NCBI RefSeq assembly: GCF_040676675.1
Contig: NZ_JBFAPK010000026.1
Coordinates: forward strand, 58,100 to 122,099
Length of the DNA: 64,000 nt
Direction of reading: 5' to 3'
Source of the DNA: JBFAPK01 sp040676675
GTDB taxonomy: Bacteria > Actinomycetota > Actinomycetes > Mycobacteriales > Micromonosporaceae
The position numbers and the translations under genes are program-made. Under the pieces are notes generated by a model. That model did not search any database and had not been told where the DNA came from. It saw only the letters and a list, made by a program, of their open reading frames with translations. Below, piece after piece: positions 1 to 8,410 of the stretch. Each line of letters starts with the position of its first letter. Positions within the stretch are counted from its first letter, which is position 1.

Positions 1-33
1 GACCTGCTCACAAGCAAGCCAAAGGAATAATCC

Positions 34-2799
34 ATGCACGTCACGCGCCACCGCGTCGCGAAGTCCCGGCTCGGGCTCTTCCGCCGACCGATCGGCCGCC
101 GGATCCACGTCCTCACGGCCGCCACCGCCGCGCTCGTCGTCGCGGGCGGAGGCATCGCCTACGCCTCGACCGGGGTGTTCGGCAACAACCGGGTCGGCGA
201 AACCACCGACGCCGGCCTGCAACTCGCCAGCGACCAGGTCCTCAAGCCGATCGGTGAGCGCCTGCTCGTCGACAACGGCAAGCTGCTCGCCTCGACGGTC
301 AGCCCGGACGGCCGCTTCCTCGCGGCGCTCACCAACGACCGGTCGATCGCCCTGACCATCGTCGACCTGAAGAACTACAAGGTGTTGCAGCAGGCCGGGA
401 CCGCCTCGACCGCCGGCGTACTGCGCATCGCCAACAACAACGTCGGGCAGGAGGGGCCGGACTACTCCCCGGACGGCAAGACCCTCTGGCTGCCGCAGAT
501 CGACGGCTTCAACCGCTTCCCGGTGAACGCCGACGGCACCCTCGGCACCCCGACGTTCGTCACCATCGCCGCGCAGGGCTCGAAAAAGGCGCTGCCGGCC
601 CAGGCCGTCTTCTCCGCCGACGGTAGGACCGTGTACGCCGCCGTCAACGGCCAGAACCGCGTCGTGGCGATGGACGCCGCGACCGGCGCGGTCCAGCAGA
701 GCTGGAACGTGGGCATCGCGCCCCGGGGTCTGGCGCTGGTCGGCAACAAGCTCTACGCCAGCAACGAGGGTGGCCGCCCGGCCAGGCCCGGCGAGACCAC
801 GATCAACTCGTACGGCACCCAGGTGCCGGCGAACCCGGTCACGGGTGCCACGACCACCGGCACCGTGAGCGTGATCGACGTCGCCAACCCGGCGGCCCCG
901 GTCGGCTCCATCGACGTCGGCCTGCACCCGACGGCGATGCACGCCGCTCGCGGCGCGCTCTTCGTCACCGACACGTTCGACGACCAGGTCTCGGTGATCG
1001 ACACGTCCCGCGACCGGGTCGTCCAGACGATCGCCACCCAGCCCTGGCCGGAGGCCACGGTCGGCTACGCCCCGGACGGCGTGACCCTGACCAGGGACGG
1101 ACACCTGCTGGTCACGCTCGGCCGGGCCAACGCGGTCGCCGTTTACCGGTACACCAGGCCGCAGGAGCCGGTCAGCTACGTCGGCCTGCTCCCGACGGAC
1201 TACTACCCGGAGGAGGTGACCACCGTCGGCGACGACGTGATCGTCACCAACACCCGGGGCATCGGCGAGCGCGGTCCGACGCGCACGATCAACAAGGGGG
1301 CCGGCACCACGCCGGCCACGGGCCACAACACCCACGACTCGACCGGTTCGCTGCTGCGGTTCAAGCTGCCGGCCGACTCGGTGATCGCCAAGTCCACCGC
1401 CACGGTCTTCGCCCAGAACGGCTGGGGCAAGAACGACGTCAAGCAGGCCGAGGGCAAGTCGGCGCACGCCGTACCGGTGCCGAAGCGCCTCGGCGACCCG
1501 TCGACCATCAAGCACGTCTTCCTGCTCGTCAAGGAGAACCGCTCCTACGACCAGGTGTTCGGTGACGACCCGCGCGGCAACGGGGACCCCACGCTGGCGC
1601 AGTTCGGCGAGAACGTCACCCCGAACCAGCACGCCCTGGCGCGGCAGTTCGGTCTCTACGACAACACGTACGACATCGGCACCAACTCGGCCGAGGGCCA
1701 CAACTGGCTGATGCAGGCCGACAACCCGGAGTACACCGAGTCCAGCGCCGGCGAGTACCAGCGCAGCTACGACACGGAGGACGACGCGCTGGGCCACCAG
1801 CGCAGCGGCTTCCTGTGGACCGGTGCCGAGGCGGCCGGCAAGACCGCCCGCAACTTCGGCGAGTTCACCCAGTTCGAGACCGTTCCCGCCGGCGCCACGT
1901 GGCAGAGCTTCTACTGCGACACCCGGAACATGGCGGCGACCGGTCAGGACACCACCATCAAGACGGACACCCAGTCGCCGATCCCGTCGCTCAACGACAT
2001 CACGGTGCACTCGTACCCGAAGTTCGACACCAACATCCCGGACCTCTACCGGTACGAGATCTGGAAGCGTGACTTCGAGGCCAACGGGCCGGCGAACCTC
2101 AACATGTTCTGGCTCTCCAGCGACCACACCGGCGGGGCGCCGAACGCGGTCGCCCAGGTCGCCGACAACGACCTGGCCGTCGGCAAGATCGTCGACACCA
2201 TCTCGCACAGCAAGTGGTGGAAGGACTCCGCGATCTTCGTGATCGAGGACGACACCCAGGACGGCGTCGACCACGTGGACGGCGCGCGCGGTCCCGTACA
2301 GATCATCAGCCCCTGGGCCCAGCACGGCACCGTGGACAGCACCTACTACACGCAGATCACCATGATCCGCACCATCGAGCAGATCCTCGGGATCCAGCCG
2401 ATGAACCAGAAGGACAGCGCCGCCACCCCGATGAGCCGGGCCTTCACCAACAAGCCCGACTACACGCCGTTCACCGCGCTGCCCAACCGGGTGCCGCTCA
2501 CCGACGGCCTGGCGACCCCGCCGGCCTGCGGCAACGACACCCCGGCCGGCGCGCCGGCCAAGGCGTCGACGGTACCGGCCGACAAGCGGCACATCGCCGA
2601 GGTCTGGAGCGCCTGGCAGCAGAAGCAGCAGCTGACCGGGCCGAACGCGGTCCCGGACTTCGCCCCGCCCGCGCTCATGGACCACTTCACCTGGTACCAG
2701 GCGCACAACTGGAGCACCCCGTACCCCGGTGAGGACAAGATCCTCACCCCGGACGCGGTGCCCGGTGGCTACCTGCCGTCGCCGGAGCACGACGGCTGA
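34..2799 (+). CDS. Exported bifunctional YncE-like beta-propeller / phosphoesterase
   Basis: Encodes 921 aa. An N-terminal membrane segment (about residues 26-45) suggests export or surface anchoring. Residues of about 60-450 carry repeated SPDGR/SADGRTVYA-type strands typical of a YncE/NHL-like beta-propeller. The C-terminal half has the phosphoesterase/phospholipase C family signature KENRSYDQVFGDD (about residue 500) and a metal-site-like IEDDTQDGVDHVDG stretch. This architecture is known in actinobacteria as a bifunctional YncE/alkaline-phosphatase-like protein, probably scavenging phosphate outside the membrane; the substrate is unknown. The ATG at 34 is preceded by AAAGGAAT. The gene ends at a 14-bp hairpin shared with the convergent MarR gene. 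Upstream context lies outside the window. Confidence 0.85.
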   Translation: MHVTRHRVAKSRLGLFRRPIGRRIHVLTAATAALVVAGGGIAYASTGVFGNNRVGETTDAGLQLASDQVLKPIGERLLVDNGKLLASTVSPDGRFLAALTNDRSIALTIVDLKNYKVLQQAGTASTAGVLRIANNNVGQEGPDYSPDGKTLWLPQIDGFNRFPVNADGTLGTPTFVTIAAQGSKKALPAQAVFSADGRTVYAAVNGQNRVVAMDAATGAVQQSWNVGIAPRGLALVGNKLYASNEGGRPARPGETTINSYGTQVPANPVTGATTTGTVSVIDVANPAAPVGSIDVGLHPTAMHAARGALFVTDTFDDQVSVIDTSRDRVVQTIATQPWPEATVGYAPDGVTLTRDGHLLVTLGRANAVAVYRYTRPQEPVSYVGLLPTDYYPEEVTTVGDDVIVTNTRGIGERGPTRTINKGAGTTPATGHNTHDSTGSLLRFKLPADSVIAKSTATVFAQNGWGKNDVKQAEGKSAHAVPVPKRLGDPSTIKHVFLLVKENRSYDQVFGDDPRGNGDPTLAQFGENVTPNQHALARQFGLYDNTYDIGTNSAEGHNWLMQADNPEYTESSAGEYQRSYDTEDDALGHQRSGFLWTGAEAAGKTARNFGEFTQFETVPAGATWQSFYCDTRNMAATGQDTTIKTDTQSPIPSLNDITVHSYPKFDTNIPDLYRYEIWKRDFEANGPANLNMFWLSSDHTGGAPNAVAQVADNDLAVGKIVDTISHSKWWKDSAIFVIEDDTQDGVDHVDGARGPVQIISPWAQHGTVDSTYYTQITMIRTIEQILGIQPMNQKDSAATPMSRAFTNKPDYTPFTALPNRVPLTDGLATPPACGNDTPAGAPAKASTVPADKRHIAEVWSAWQQKQQLTGPNAVPDFAPPALMDHFTWYQAHNWSTPYPGEDKILTPDAVPGGYLPSPEHDG

Positions 2800-2818
2800 C
2801 CTCCGCACCATCCACGAC

Positions 2819-2849
2819 GACGGCCCGCCGGGGATCCCGGTGGGCCGTC
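2819..2849. terminator. Bidirectional hairpin between convergent genes
   Basis: A 14-bp stem with one G-T pair and a 3-nt GAT loop lies between the phosphoesterase stop (2799) and the MarR gene, overlapping the MarR stop codon (2848-2850). There is no T-tract on either side, so it acts as a GC-rich actinomycete-type terminator at best. Confidence 0.6.
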
Positions 2850-3330
2850 ATCGCGTTGCCGCCGGTTCCTGGGGTCCCTCCAACCTCCGGGCGATCTGTT
2901 CGATGGCAGCGAGATCGTCCGGGGTGAGGCGGTCGATGAAGTGCTGTCGGACCGACTCGACGTGGGTGGGTGCGGCGTCGTCGAGGGCGGCCAGCCCCTG
3001 CTCGGTCAGTACGAGGAGACAACCCCGGCCGTCGGTCGGGTCGGGTGCGCGCCGCAGCAGACCACGGGCTTCCATCCGGGTGGCGTGGCGGGAGAGCCGA
3101 CTGCGTGACCAGCCCATCTTGTCGGCCTGTTCGCCCAGGGTGCTGGTGTGCTCGGGCCGCTCCGACAGCGTGCTGAGCACCTCGTAGTCGGGCTTCGAAA
3201 GTCCGACCGTGGCCAGATCACGCGCGGTGCCGGCCTGGACGGCGACCATCACGCGCCGGAACGCTCGCCACGCGCGTTCCTCGTCGGGGTTCAGCCAGCG
3301 CACGATCCCGGCGGACGGTTTTGTTGACAT
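2848..3330 (-). CDS. MarR-family transcriptional regulator
   Basis: 160 aa, normal length for MarR regulators. The winged-helix core includes LSKPDYEVLSTLSE, a recognition-helix region around GWSRSRLSRHATRMEARGL and a wing with DPTDGRGCLLVLTEQG. It is divergent from an FMN-reductase/GNAT fusion with only 31 bp between the start codons, so it probably represses that gene and itself in response to a small molecule or redox signal (inference from arrangement). The start is ATG at 3330 with no Shine-Dalgarno; a TAGATT box ends 6 nt upstream, which suggests a leaderless transcript. Confidence 0.9.
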   Translation of the reverse strand: MSTKPSAGIVRWLNPDEERAWRAFRRVMVAVQAGTARDLATVGLSKPDYEVLSTLSERPEHTSTLGEQADKMGWSRSRLSRHATRMEARGLLRRAPDPTDGRGCLLVLTEQGLAALDDAAPTHVESVRQHFIDRLTPDDLAAIEQIARRLEGPQEPAATR

Positions 3331-3369
3331 GTAATCAATCTAGCATCTAGTCTTCGTTTCCATGTCAAC
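3324..3369. promoter_or_regulatory. Divergent leaderless promoter with start-codon inverted repeat
   Basis: On the plus strand TTGACA (3324-3329), an 18-bp spacer and TAGTCT (3348-3353) form a promoter whose start site would fall at or just before ATG 3362, giving a leaderless mRNA. The minus strand has TAGATT just before ATG 3330. Both genes begin ATGTCAAC, so GTTGACAT/ATGTCAAC make an 8-bp inverted repeat spanning the intergenic region. The promoter elements are read directly; MarR binding is inference. Confidence 0.55.
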
Positions 3370-4423
3370 GAGATTGCTTCGCGTCCTCGTGCTGGTCTGC
3401 ACCACCCGTCCCGGCGCCCTCGGTCCCACGGTGGCGGAGTGGCTGATCGACACCATCACCGCTCGGGCGGCGGAACTCGGCGCCGAACTCGTGCCGGTGG
3501 CCCTCGGCGACCTGAACCTGCCGTTCCTGGACGAGGAGGAACATCCTTCGTCCGGTGTCTACCGGCACGAACACACCCGTCGGTGGAGCGAGATCGTCGA
3601 CGCGGCCGACGGGTTCCTCGCGGTCACCCCGGAGTACAACTACGGAATGCCGGCGGCGTTGAAGAACGCGCTGGACTACCTCAGCCGCGAGTGGGCGTGG
3701 AAGCCGATCGGCTTCGTCAGCTACGGCAACACGTCGGCGGGCACCCGGTCGGTCCAGCACGCCAAGCAGGTGGTGACCACCCTGCGCCTGGTTCCCCTGG
3801 GCGCCACGGTCTCGTTGCGGATCGGCGAGGCCACCGAGGACGGTCGGATGCGCCCCGACCCGGCCCGTGACGCGGCCGGTGTCGCCCTGCTGGACGAACT
3901 GGTACGGGTGGCCAACGCCCTGCGGCCGATGCGTGATCGCGTACGGGCCGGTACGCTCACCGGCCCGTTGCCGGGGTCCTACGCGAGGCGGCTGACGCCC
4001 GACGACGCGCCCGACGTGACGGTGTTGCAGCGGTGCTGCTGGGTGGACGAGGCCGTCGTCAACGACACCATGGACCTGCCGGCCCTGCGCGAGTCGCTGG
4101 ACGAGGTACGCGAATGGTTGAACACCTGGGACACCACCGGCCTCTGGCTGGACGGCCGACTACTGGGCATGGTGCGGACCCGCCAGGTCGAGGCCGACCT
4201 GCACGTGGGTCGGCTCGCCGTCGTGCCCGACCTTCGCGGCCGAGGGCTGGGCCGGTGGCTGCTCCGTACCGCCGAGGCCGCGGCCGAACCGGACCGCCGT
4301 CGCATCCTGCTGTCGACCGGCGCGAAGAGCGTGCGCAACATCGACCTCTACCGCGCCGAGGGGTACCGGCCGATCGGTGCCTCCGACGGCGCCGTCCACC
4401 TCGCGAAGGAACTGCCCCGGTAG
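3362..4423 (+). CDS. NAD(P)H-dependent FMN reductase fused to GNAT acetyltransferase
   Basis: 353 aa with two domains. Residues of about 5-185 form a flavodoxin-like NADPH-dependent FMN reductase, with the conserved TPEYNYGMPAALKNALDYL loop that contacts flavin and a following GFVSYGN strand. Residues of about 200-353 form a GNAT N-acetyltransferase, with HVGRLAVVPDLRGRGLGRWLL holding the acetyl-CoA pyrophosphate-binding RGRGLG motif. The two activities are normally separate proteins, so this is a natural fusion: no frameshift and one continuous frame. It is divergent from the MarR regulator and likely under its control. It may couple quinone or nitro-group reduction to acetylation of the resulting amine (inference). 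The ATG start is likely leaderless. Confidence 0.85.
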   Translation: MSTRLLRVLVLVCTTRPGALGPTVAEWLIDTITARAAELGAELVPVALGDLNLPFLDEEEHPSSGVYRHEHTRRWSEIVDAADGFLAVTPEYNYGMPAALKNALDYLSREWAWKPIGFVSYGNTSAGTRSVQHAKQVVTTLRLVPLGATVSLRIGEATEDGRMRPDPARDAAGVALLDELVRVANALRPMRDRVRAGTLTGPLPGSYARRLTPDDAPDVTVLQRCCWVDEAVVNDTMDLPALRESLDEVREWLNTWDTTGLWLDGRLLGMVRTRQVEADLHVGRLAVVPDLRGRGLGRWLLRTAEAAAEPDRRRILLSTGAKSVRNIDLYRAEGYRPIGASDGAVHLAKELPR

Positions 4424-4469
4424 GTGCCGCGGACGCCGGGGGTGCCTTCCGGCGCCGGCGGTGGCGCGC

Positions 4470-4697
4470 CTACCGGTGCCGGTTCCGTGGATGGTTCCTG
4501 GCCGTCCGCTCGTTGCCGTGCTTGTAGTTGCCGGTCAGGCGCGCCATCAGCTCCTGCGGGTCACCGTCCGCCAGGTCGGCCAGGAACCGGCGCGCGGCGG
4601 CGCCGCGAAGGACACCGGCGGGGCGACCGTGGTGCAGCAGCTCGACGTCCCCGTTCTTACGGAGGCGATAGGTGAATCCCTCGGGTGCTCCGCTCAT
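4470..4697 (-). CDS. Small conserved-looking basic protein of unknown function
   Basis: 75 aa starting at ATG 4697, inside a longer spurious frame. The N-terminal half reads FTYRLRKNGDVELLHHGRPA, followed by a helix (RGAAARRFLADLADGDPQEL) and a basic tail. The compact charged composition with no low-complexity run argues for a real small protein. It lies 64 bp downstream of the isonitrile-synthase-like gene on the same strand and could be the last gene of that operon. I do not recognise a named family and assign no function. Confidence 0.6.
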   Translation of the reverse strand: MSGAPEGFTYRLRKNGDVELLHHGRPAGVLRGAAARRFLADLADGDPQELMARLTGNYKHGNERTARNHPRNRHR

Positions 4698-4761
4698 CAC
4701 CGCATCGTCCACGTGGCCGGCTCCGGTACGCGAACGATTTCCGGCGCACCGGGCGTCCCGG

Positions 4762-7266
4762 TCAGCGACGGCGCAGGCCGATGGAGGCGACGAAGTCGGG
4801 CGCCAACTCCAGCTCCGCAGCGGACGGGGCGAGCCGTACGGCGGTGACCGGGACCATCGCGAACGGCTGCGCGGTGCCGAGCAGCGGCGAGTAGAGCGGC
4901 ACGAACCCCTGGTCGTGCAGGGAGAGGTGGAAGTCGGCCGAGATCGTCCCCCGGGCGTCGATCGCGCCGGTGGCGTGCCACGACGGGATCGGCGCGCCGC
5001 CCAGCAGGTTGAGCCCCAACCGGTTGCGGCCCGGCCGGACGCTGGCGAGCACGGCATTCGGGACGATCTCCTGGCGGTATCCGGCCTCCCGGTCGGCGTA
5101 CCAGGCCGCGAGGTACTCCAGGGTGTCGTCCCAGGTGGTCCGGAGCAGCGCCCGCCGGGCCTGGCGAAGCTCGGCCGGTACGCCGGCGTGCACCTCGTAC
5201 AGCTCCGCGTAGAGGGACTGCGCCCAGGCGAGCATCGGCATGCCGACCGGCTCCGGCACCGGGACCGAGTGGACGAGCGAGCGGAACAGTGGCACGAAGT
5301 TGCCCCTCGGGTCGACGGCGGCCGCCCGGCTCAGCGCGGTCAGCGGATCCACGGTGACGTCCAGCCCGGCGAACGCCCGCCGGTGCTCGCGTCGGACCCG
5401 CTCGGCGAACTCGGCGTGCTCCCGGCGGCGCGCGGGCTCGATCCGCTGCGCGATCAGGTCGCCGTATTCCCGGATCTCCAGGAAGTCCGCGCCGACCGCC
5501 TCGGCGTACCGGATCCGGGTCCGGAACCCCTGCTCCAGCGGCAGCAGCGGGTGCCGGCGGAAGTGTTCCCCGTCGAGGACCAGCGTGACCCGGGCGCCCG
5601 GCGGGTAGACCTGGCCCAGGGCGCCGACCAGCTCGGCCAGCCGTACCGTCATGGCCAGGTCGGCCAGGTCGGGCAGGGGACCGGGCGCCTTGAGCCGGCT
5701 GTGGCTGAACTTGGTCGCGAAGCACATCAGGACCAGCCGGACGGGTTCGCCCCGCGCGACGACCGGCATCAGATCGCCGAGCGCCTGCTCGACCGGGTAG
5801 TCCGCGCCGGTGCCGAGCCGGAACTGGCGGCGCCGCAGGACGTGGTAGACCAGTCGGGCCTGGCGCTCCACCGCACCGAGCCGGCGGTCGGTACGGCTCC
5901 GGCTGGCCACCGCGTTCTCGGCGGTACGGGCCGCCGAGCTCTTGGCGGTGGAGACGAGCCTGCTGACCAGCGCGTCGGTCTGCGCCGCGCTCCAGTGCAC
6001 CGCGTACCGCCGCGCGAGCGGGTTGCGGCGCAGCTCGCCGACGCGTACCGACGACAGCGACGGGGCGTACGACAGCGCCGGCGGCGCGTACGGCCGGGCC
6101 TGGCGCCAGGTGTCCGGGGCCCGCTCGACCGTGTCCAGCACGAACACGCTTCCGCCCCCCGGCGTCGTCTCCGGCCGTGCCGTCGTCTCCGGTCGCGGCG
6201 TCGTCTCCGCCGGTTCCGGGGCCGGCACCGGCGGTGGCGGCGCACCGACGCGGAGCCGACCGGTGGTGGCCAGCGTCGCGACCGTCGCCGGCGTCGGGTC
6301 GGCTTCGCGCAGCTCGCCGCCGAGATGGAAGATCTCCTGCCGCAGCCGGGCCAGTCCGACCGGTCCGGCGTCGCCGGGCGAGCGCAGCAGGCGGACCACC
6401 GGAGCGGCCCGGTGCCCGGTCCCGTCCGGAACCCGGGCACGGCGCACCAGGTCGAGCAGGCGGCCTACCGCCTCCTCGGTCCCCGCCTCGCCGGCGTGTG
6501 CGTACCGGGCCCAGCGCGGGTCGGCGCGCAGCCGGCGTGCCGTCGCGGGTTGGAGGAAGCGCAGCTCGGCGACGACGATCGTGTCCAGTGTGGACAAAAC
6601 GACGGCGGGGTCACGCCCGGACGCCGCCGCGCCGGCCGTGGCCAGGGCCGCGACGGCGGCCAGCCGGCCCGCCGCACCGCCGGGAACTCCGCCGCCGGCG
6701 CCGAAGGTCGCGTCGTCGCCGTCGTCGTGGGTCGCACCGCCGTCGCCGCCGAGGGTCACGTCGTGGCCGTGGGTCGCGTCGTCGTCGGCGCTTTCGACGG
6801 CGGTCGCGCCCTGTGGCGGCAGCGGGCTGGCCGACAGCTCGGCGACCACGACCCGCCCGGTCGGCGCACCCTCGGGCGTCAGCTCGAACAGCACGTCGGC
6901 GCCGGGGTCGACCAGCGCCCAGCCGTACCGGTCCAGGGAGGTGCGGAAGACCCGCAGCATCGGCCGGAGCAGGTACTCCACGAGCGCGTCCGGTACGTCG
7001 ACCGCGCCGAGCGACGGATGGGTCAACACCGCCCGCGCGAGCGCCGGTGCGGCCGCCAGCTCCCGCGCGCTGACCGTTTCCGATCCCTTCGGTACGGCCG
7101 GGTGGTCCGGGAAGAGCGGTCCCGGCGAGGCGGGTCCGCCCGGTGCCGGTGGCGCCGGTGGGCAGGCCGCGTAGAGGCGCAGCATCGGATCAGCGCGCAG
7201 CATGCGCCGCAGATCCGTCCAGGTCGGTGGCTTCGTCCAGGTCAGGGTGGCATCGGTCGCGAACAT
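4762..7266 (-). CDS. Isonitrile synthase-like protein (PvcA/Dit1 family) with large N-terminal extension
   Basis: 834 aa, far longer than typical PvcA-type enzymes (about 300-330 aa). Residues of about 500-800 show the PvcA/Dit1 pattern: LVLMCFATKF, then GPLPDLADLAMTVRLAEL, then YPPGARVTLVLDGEHF (about 505-560), and a C-terminal strand block EIVPNAVLASVRPG...LGLNLL...WHATG (about 729-765). Known members turn the amino group of Tyr or Trp into an isonitrile with ribulose-5-phosphate. The N-terminal 450 residues are less clear; one stretch near 95-140 (LLRPMLRVFRTSLDRYGWAL) weakly recalls IucA/IucC siderophore synthetases. It lies 57 bp downstream of a methyltransferase and opposite a ligase and carrier protein. 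ATG 7266 has a GGGGGATGGA ribosome site. Family confidence is fair; the product is unknown. Confidence 0.7.
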   Translation of the reverse strand: MFATDATLTWTKPPTWTDLRRMLRADPMLRLYAACPPAPPAPGGPASPGPLFPDHPAVPKGSETVSARELAAAPALARAVLTHPSLGAVDVPDALVEYLLRPMLRVFRTSLDRYGWALVDPGADVLFELTPEGAPTGRVVVAELSASPLPPQGATAVESADDDATHGHDVTLGGDGGATHDDGDDATFGAGGGVPGGAAGRLAAVAALATAGAAASGRDPAVVLSTLDTIVVAELRFLQPATARRLRADPRWARYAHAGEAGTEEAVGRLLDLVRRARVPDGTGHRAAPVVRLLRSPGDAGPVGLARLRQEIFHLGGELREADPTPATVATLATTGRLRVGAPPPPVPAPEPAETTPRPETTARPETTPGGGSVFVLDTVERAPDTWRQARPYAPPALSYAPSLSSVRVGELRRNPLARRYAVHWSAAQTDALVSRLVSTAKSSAARTAENAVASRSRTDRRLGAVERQARLVYHVLRRRQFRLGTGADYPVEQALGDLMPVVARGEPVRLVLMCFATKFSHSRLKAPGPLPDLADLAMTVRLAELVGALGQVYPPGARVTLVLDGEHFRRHPLLPLEQGFRTRIRYAEAVGADFLEIREYGDLIAQRIEPARRREHAEFAERVRREHRRAFAGLDVTVDPLTALSRAAAVDPRGNFVPLFRSLVHSVPVPEPVGMPMLAWAQSLYAELYEVHAGVPAELRQARRALLRTTWDDTLEYLAAWYADREAGYRQEIVPNAVLASVRPGRNRLGLNLLGGAPIPSWHATGAIDARGTISADFHLSLHDQGFVPLYSPLLGTAQPFAMVPVTAVRLAPSAAELELAPDFVASIGLRRR

Positions 7267-7323
7267 TCCATCCCCCGTGTGTCGTCGGCGACTCGTGCTC
7301 CAGGCGGCGTCAGCGCCCGCCGG

Positions 7324-8151
7324 TCACTCCCGGCGGCCGATCAGCACCTCCGTACGGATCGGCTCGACGAAGACCCCGCTCGGTTCGATTCTGATCAGCT
7401 CGGCCCGCAGGTCGTCCCGGAAGTCCCCGGCCCGCTCGGCGAGCGCGCCCGGGGTGGAGTCGGGCATCGTCATCTGCAGGCCGACGAGCGACTCCACGTC
7501 GTGCCGGCGCTCCCAGCGCACCTCGAACGCCTCGACGCGGCCGAACGCGGAGGCGCCGAGCAGGTCCCGGTGCTCGCGCCGTACCTGCCCGTACGTCCGC
7601 CGGTCGGAGCGGGCGTCGCCGCGCCAGCGGCGGCGGAAGGGTATCCAGCGTTCCCGCACCGCGACCACCGCGTCCGCCCAGGTGGGACGGTCGGGCACGT
7701 CCGGCGCGGTACCGCTGACGCTTCCGGTGACCACCACCACCGCCCCGGCGGGGCGGATCATCCCGTCCAGGGTCCGGAGGGTCGCCGGCCGGTCCATCCA
7801 GTGGAACGACGCGGCCATCAGCGCGAGGTCGAACGCGCCCAGCCCGAGCCGCGCCAGCCCCGAGGAGTCCCCCTCGACGAAGGTGATGTTCCCGACGCCG
7901 GCCTGCCCGGCCGACCGGCGCCCCTCGGCGAGCATGGCCGGCTCGGGATCCACCGCGACCACCTCGGCCACGTACCCGGCCAGCGGCAGCGTCGCCGTCC
8001 CCGGCCCGCAGCCGAGGTCGAGCGCGCGCTGGGTTCCGTCGAGGCCGAGCCGGGCGGCGATCCCGGCGAAGACGTCGTCCGGGTACGCCGCGCGGTACCG
8101 CGCGTAGTATCCGGCCGCGCCGGCGAACAGGCTTGCCGTCGTTTCCGTCAT
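7324..8151 (-). CDS. Class I SAM-dependent methyltransferase
   Basis: 275 aa. The Rossmann-fold methyltransferase motif I is RALDLGCGPGTATLPLAG, motif II has VVAVDPEPAMLAEG, and a later FDLALMAASFHWMDRP segment matches the UbiE/Methyltransf_11 type family that acts on small molecules. Translation starts at ATG 8151 (MTETTASLF); the long upstream frame is not coding. It is probably the first gene of an operon with the isonitrile-synthase-like gene 57 bp downstream, sharing a 259-bp divergent promoter region with the AMP ligase. It is a candidate tailoring enzyme (O-, N- or C-methylation) of the cluster product. Confidence 0.85.
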   Translation of the reverse strand: MTETTASLFAGAAGYYARYRAAYPDDVFAGIAARLGLDGTQRALDLGCGPGTATLPLAGYVAEVVAVDPEPAMLAEGRRSAGQAGVGNITFVEGDSSGLARLGLGAFDLALMAASFHWMDRPATLRTLDGMIRPAGAVVVVTGSVSGTAPDVPDRPTWADAVVAVRERWIPFRRRWRGDARSDRRTYGQVRREHRDLLGASAFGRVEAFEVRWERRHDVESLVGLQMTMPDSTPGALAERAGDFRDDLRAELIRIEPSGVFVEPIRTEVLIGRRE

Positions 8152-8217
8152 CGCTTCTCTCCCCCCGTGGTCCCCACCCCGACCGGCCGCTTCCCCTCGG
8201 CCCCGGCGTTCCCCGCC

Positions 8218-8307
8218 CGACGGAGCGACCTCCCTGCCCCCGACGGAGCGACCTCCCCGCCCCACGAAGGGACGCTCCCCGCCGGACGAAGGGACATCGA
8301 AGCATCG
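8218..8307. repeat. Four degenerate 22-23 bp direct repeats in divergent promoter region
   Basis: Two near-identical units, CGACGGAGCGACCTCCCTGC-type (8218-8240 and 8241-8263), are followed by two diverged units beginning ACGAAGGGAC (8264-8285 and 8286-8307). The period is about two helical turns. They sit between the methyltransferase and AMP-ligase genes, which suits a multi-site regulator or a replication-slippage tract; the former is inference. Confidence 0.5.
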
Positions 8308-8410
8308 AGGTGCGACAATCCTATCCTCGCCGTCGCGCATCGCCGATCGGTAATATCCGCCGGGACCGGACGTTCCGCGCGGGGCGGAACTCCGGCGGGG
8401 GAGGTCGGCG

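Noticed and set aside
8218..8307. CRISPR-like array
   Set aside because: Units are contiguous with no spacers and no cas genes are in the window.
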